This document shows positions 4,381-5,048 of a stretch of DNA of 5,048 nucleotides, piece by piece; positions within the stretch are counted from its first letter, which is position 1; every line of letters begins with the position of its first letter. The translations under genes were made by a program, and so were the position numbers. This DNA is from Tardiphaga sp. Lineage in GTDB: Bacteria; Pseudomonadota; Alphaproteobacteria; Rhizobiales; Xanthobacteraceae. The notes under the pieces were generated by a model that saw only the letters and a program-made list of their open reading frames with translations, was not told the DNA's origin and made no database searches. The DNA lies in assembly GCA_028290765.1 (NCBI GenBank), contig JAQGJF010000743.1, positions 1 to 5,048 of the forward strand, in the 5' to 3' direction.

Positions 4381-5048
4381 ATGACGGATGCGATGCCTCC
4401 GGGCAAAACCGCCGATGCTGCGAAATCGCCGTGCTGCGGCGGCCATCATGGCCACGCCGGCCATAACGACACGAGCCATGGCCACCACCATCATGACGCG
4501 GGCGACCAGGCCAAGGTACGCGATCTGGTTTGCGGAATGATGGTCGACCCGGCCACCAGCAAGCACCATACCGAGCACGACGGCCACGCCTATCATTTCT
4601 GCTCGGCCGGCTGCCGGACCAAATTCATCGCCGATCCGGTTCGCTATCTCGACGGCAACAAGCCGCAGCCCGCGGTGCCGGAGGGCACCATCTACACTTG
4701 CCCGATGCATCCGCAGATCCGCCAGGTCGGACCCGGCAGTTGTCCGATCTGCGGGATGGCGCTGGAGCCCGAGGTCGCGAGCCTCGATACCGGGCCCAAC
4801 CCCGAACTTGCCGACATGACCCGCCGTTTCTGGATTGGCTTCGCGCTGGCGCTGCCGGTTGTCGTCCTCGAGATGGGCGGCCATCTGGTTGGCGGTCACG
4901 GCTGGGTCGATCCGACGCTGTCGAACTGGATTCAGCTTGTGTTCGCCTCGCCCGTGGTGGTCTGGGCCGGCTGGCCGTTCTTCGTTCGCGGCTGGCAGTC
5001 GCTGCTGACGCGCAACCTCAACATGTTCACGCTGATCGCGATGGGCAC
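4381..5048 (+). CDS. copA: P1B-type copper-translocating ATPase, N-terminal part (runs off right edge)
   Basis: About 222 residues are visible. A metal-binding leader has CC at 18-19 and nine histidines between 22 and 38. A YHS domain follows at about 47-90, with C51, C74 and C78 in the VCGMMVDP...YHFCSAGC pattern. Then comes a heavy-metal-binding domain with YTCPMHP (105-111) and CPICGMALEP (121-130). Membrane helices start at about 150-172 and 183-203, and RNLNMFTLIAMG (211-222) opens the next helix as in CopA-type pumps. This architecture belongs to Cu(I)/Ag(I) exporters of the inner membrane, which use ATP to expel the metal from the cytoplasm. The CPC motif, phosphorylation DKTG and ATP domain lie beyond the window. 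The start at 4381 has AAGGA 7 nt upstream; an in-frame ATG at 4360 lies in the operator and lacks a spaced ribosome site. The divergent csoR and shared operator point to copper induction. Confidence 0.93.
   Translation, partial: MTDAMPPGKTADAAKSPCCGGHHGHAGHNDTSHGHHHHDAGDQAKVRDLVCGMMVDPATSKHHTEHDGHAYHFCSAGCRTKFIADPVRYLDGNKPQPAVPEGTIYTCPMHPQIRQVGPGSCPICGMALEPEVASLDTGPNPELADMTRRFWIGFALALPVVVLEMGGHLVGGHGWVDPTLSNWIQLVFASPVVVWAGWPFFVRGWQSLLTRNLNMFTLIAMG

Noticed and set aside
4351..4899. Minus-strand open frame of 182 codons opposite copA
   Set aside because: It is antisense to the YHS and heavy-metal-binding domains, which are unmistakable on the plus strand, and its start would lie inside copA.

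Overview
The window is GC-rich and densely coded, with a codon bias towards G or C at third positions and TTGAC-type -35 boxes. It looks like chromosomal or accessory DNA from an alphaproteobacterium, most likely of the Bradyrhizobium / Rhodopseudomonas / Afipia kind. That assignment is an inference from gene style and composition. No rRNA, tRNA, CRISPR array, insertion sequence or phage gene is visible.

Layout. (1) Positions 1-1772, minus strand: the N-terminal part of a large signalling protein built from tandem GAF domains. Four units are visible at an exact 546-bp (182-residue) period, and the gene runs off the left edge. (2) Positions 1773-1965: a 193-bp gap with a small palindrome and most of a 20-bp tandem repeat that straddles the stop codon of the next gene. 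(3) Positions 1966-3468, minus strand: a complete FAD-dependent aromatic-ring-type monooxygenase of 500 residues. (4) Positions 3469-3511: a very short divergent control region with a near-perfect 21-bp palindrome lying across the predicted -10 boxes of both flanking genes. (5) Positions 3512-4012, plus strand: a MarR-family regulator. (6) Positions 4060-4335, minus strand: a CsoR-type copper sensor, convergent with the MarR gene. (7) Positions 4336-4380: a second compact divergent control region with a perfect ATACCC-N5-GGGTAT operator and a TATATA hexamer that can serve as -10 on both strands. (8) From 4381 to the right edge, plus strand: the N-terminus of a P1B-type copper-exporting ATPase with a His-rich leader, a YHS domain and a heavy-metal-binding domain.

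How the genes work together. There are two self-contained, divergently arranged regulator/effector pairs. MarR regulator plus monooxygenase looks like an inducible detoxification or aromatic-catabolism switch. CsoR plus CopA is a copper-inducible efflux switch. In each pair the regulator's palindrome sits on overlapping promoters, so one bound protein could shut off both genes. The GAF-array protein is probably an independent sensor; similar GAF repeats commonly precede GGDEF/EAL output domains, but its output domain lies outside the window.

I do not see a clearly new biological system. The items most worth a second look are the ungapped GAF array, the tandem repeat that forms the 3' end of the monooxygenase gene, the shared -10 in the csoR/copA region with a predicted leaderless csoR mRNA, and the uncertain marR start, which falls on a second operator-like box.
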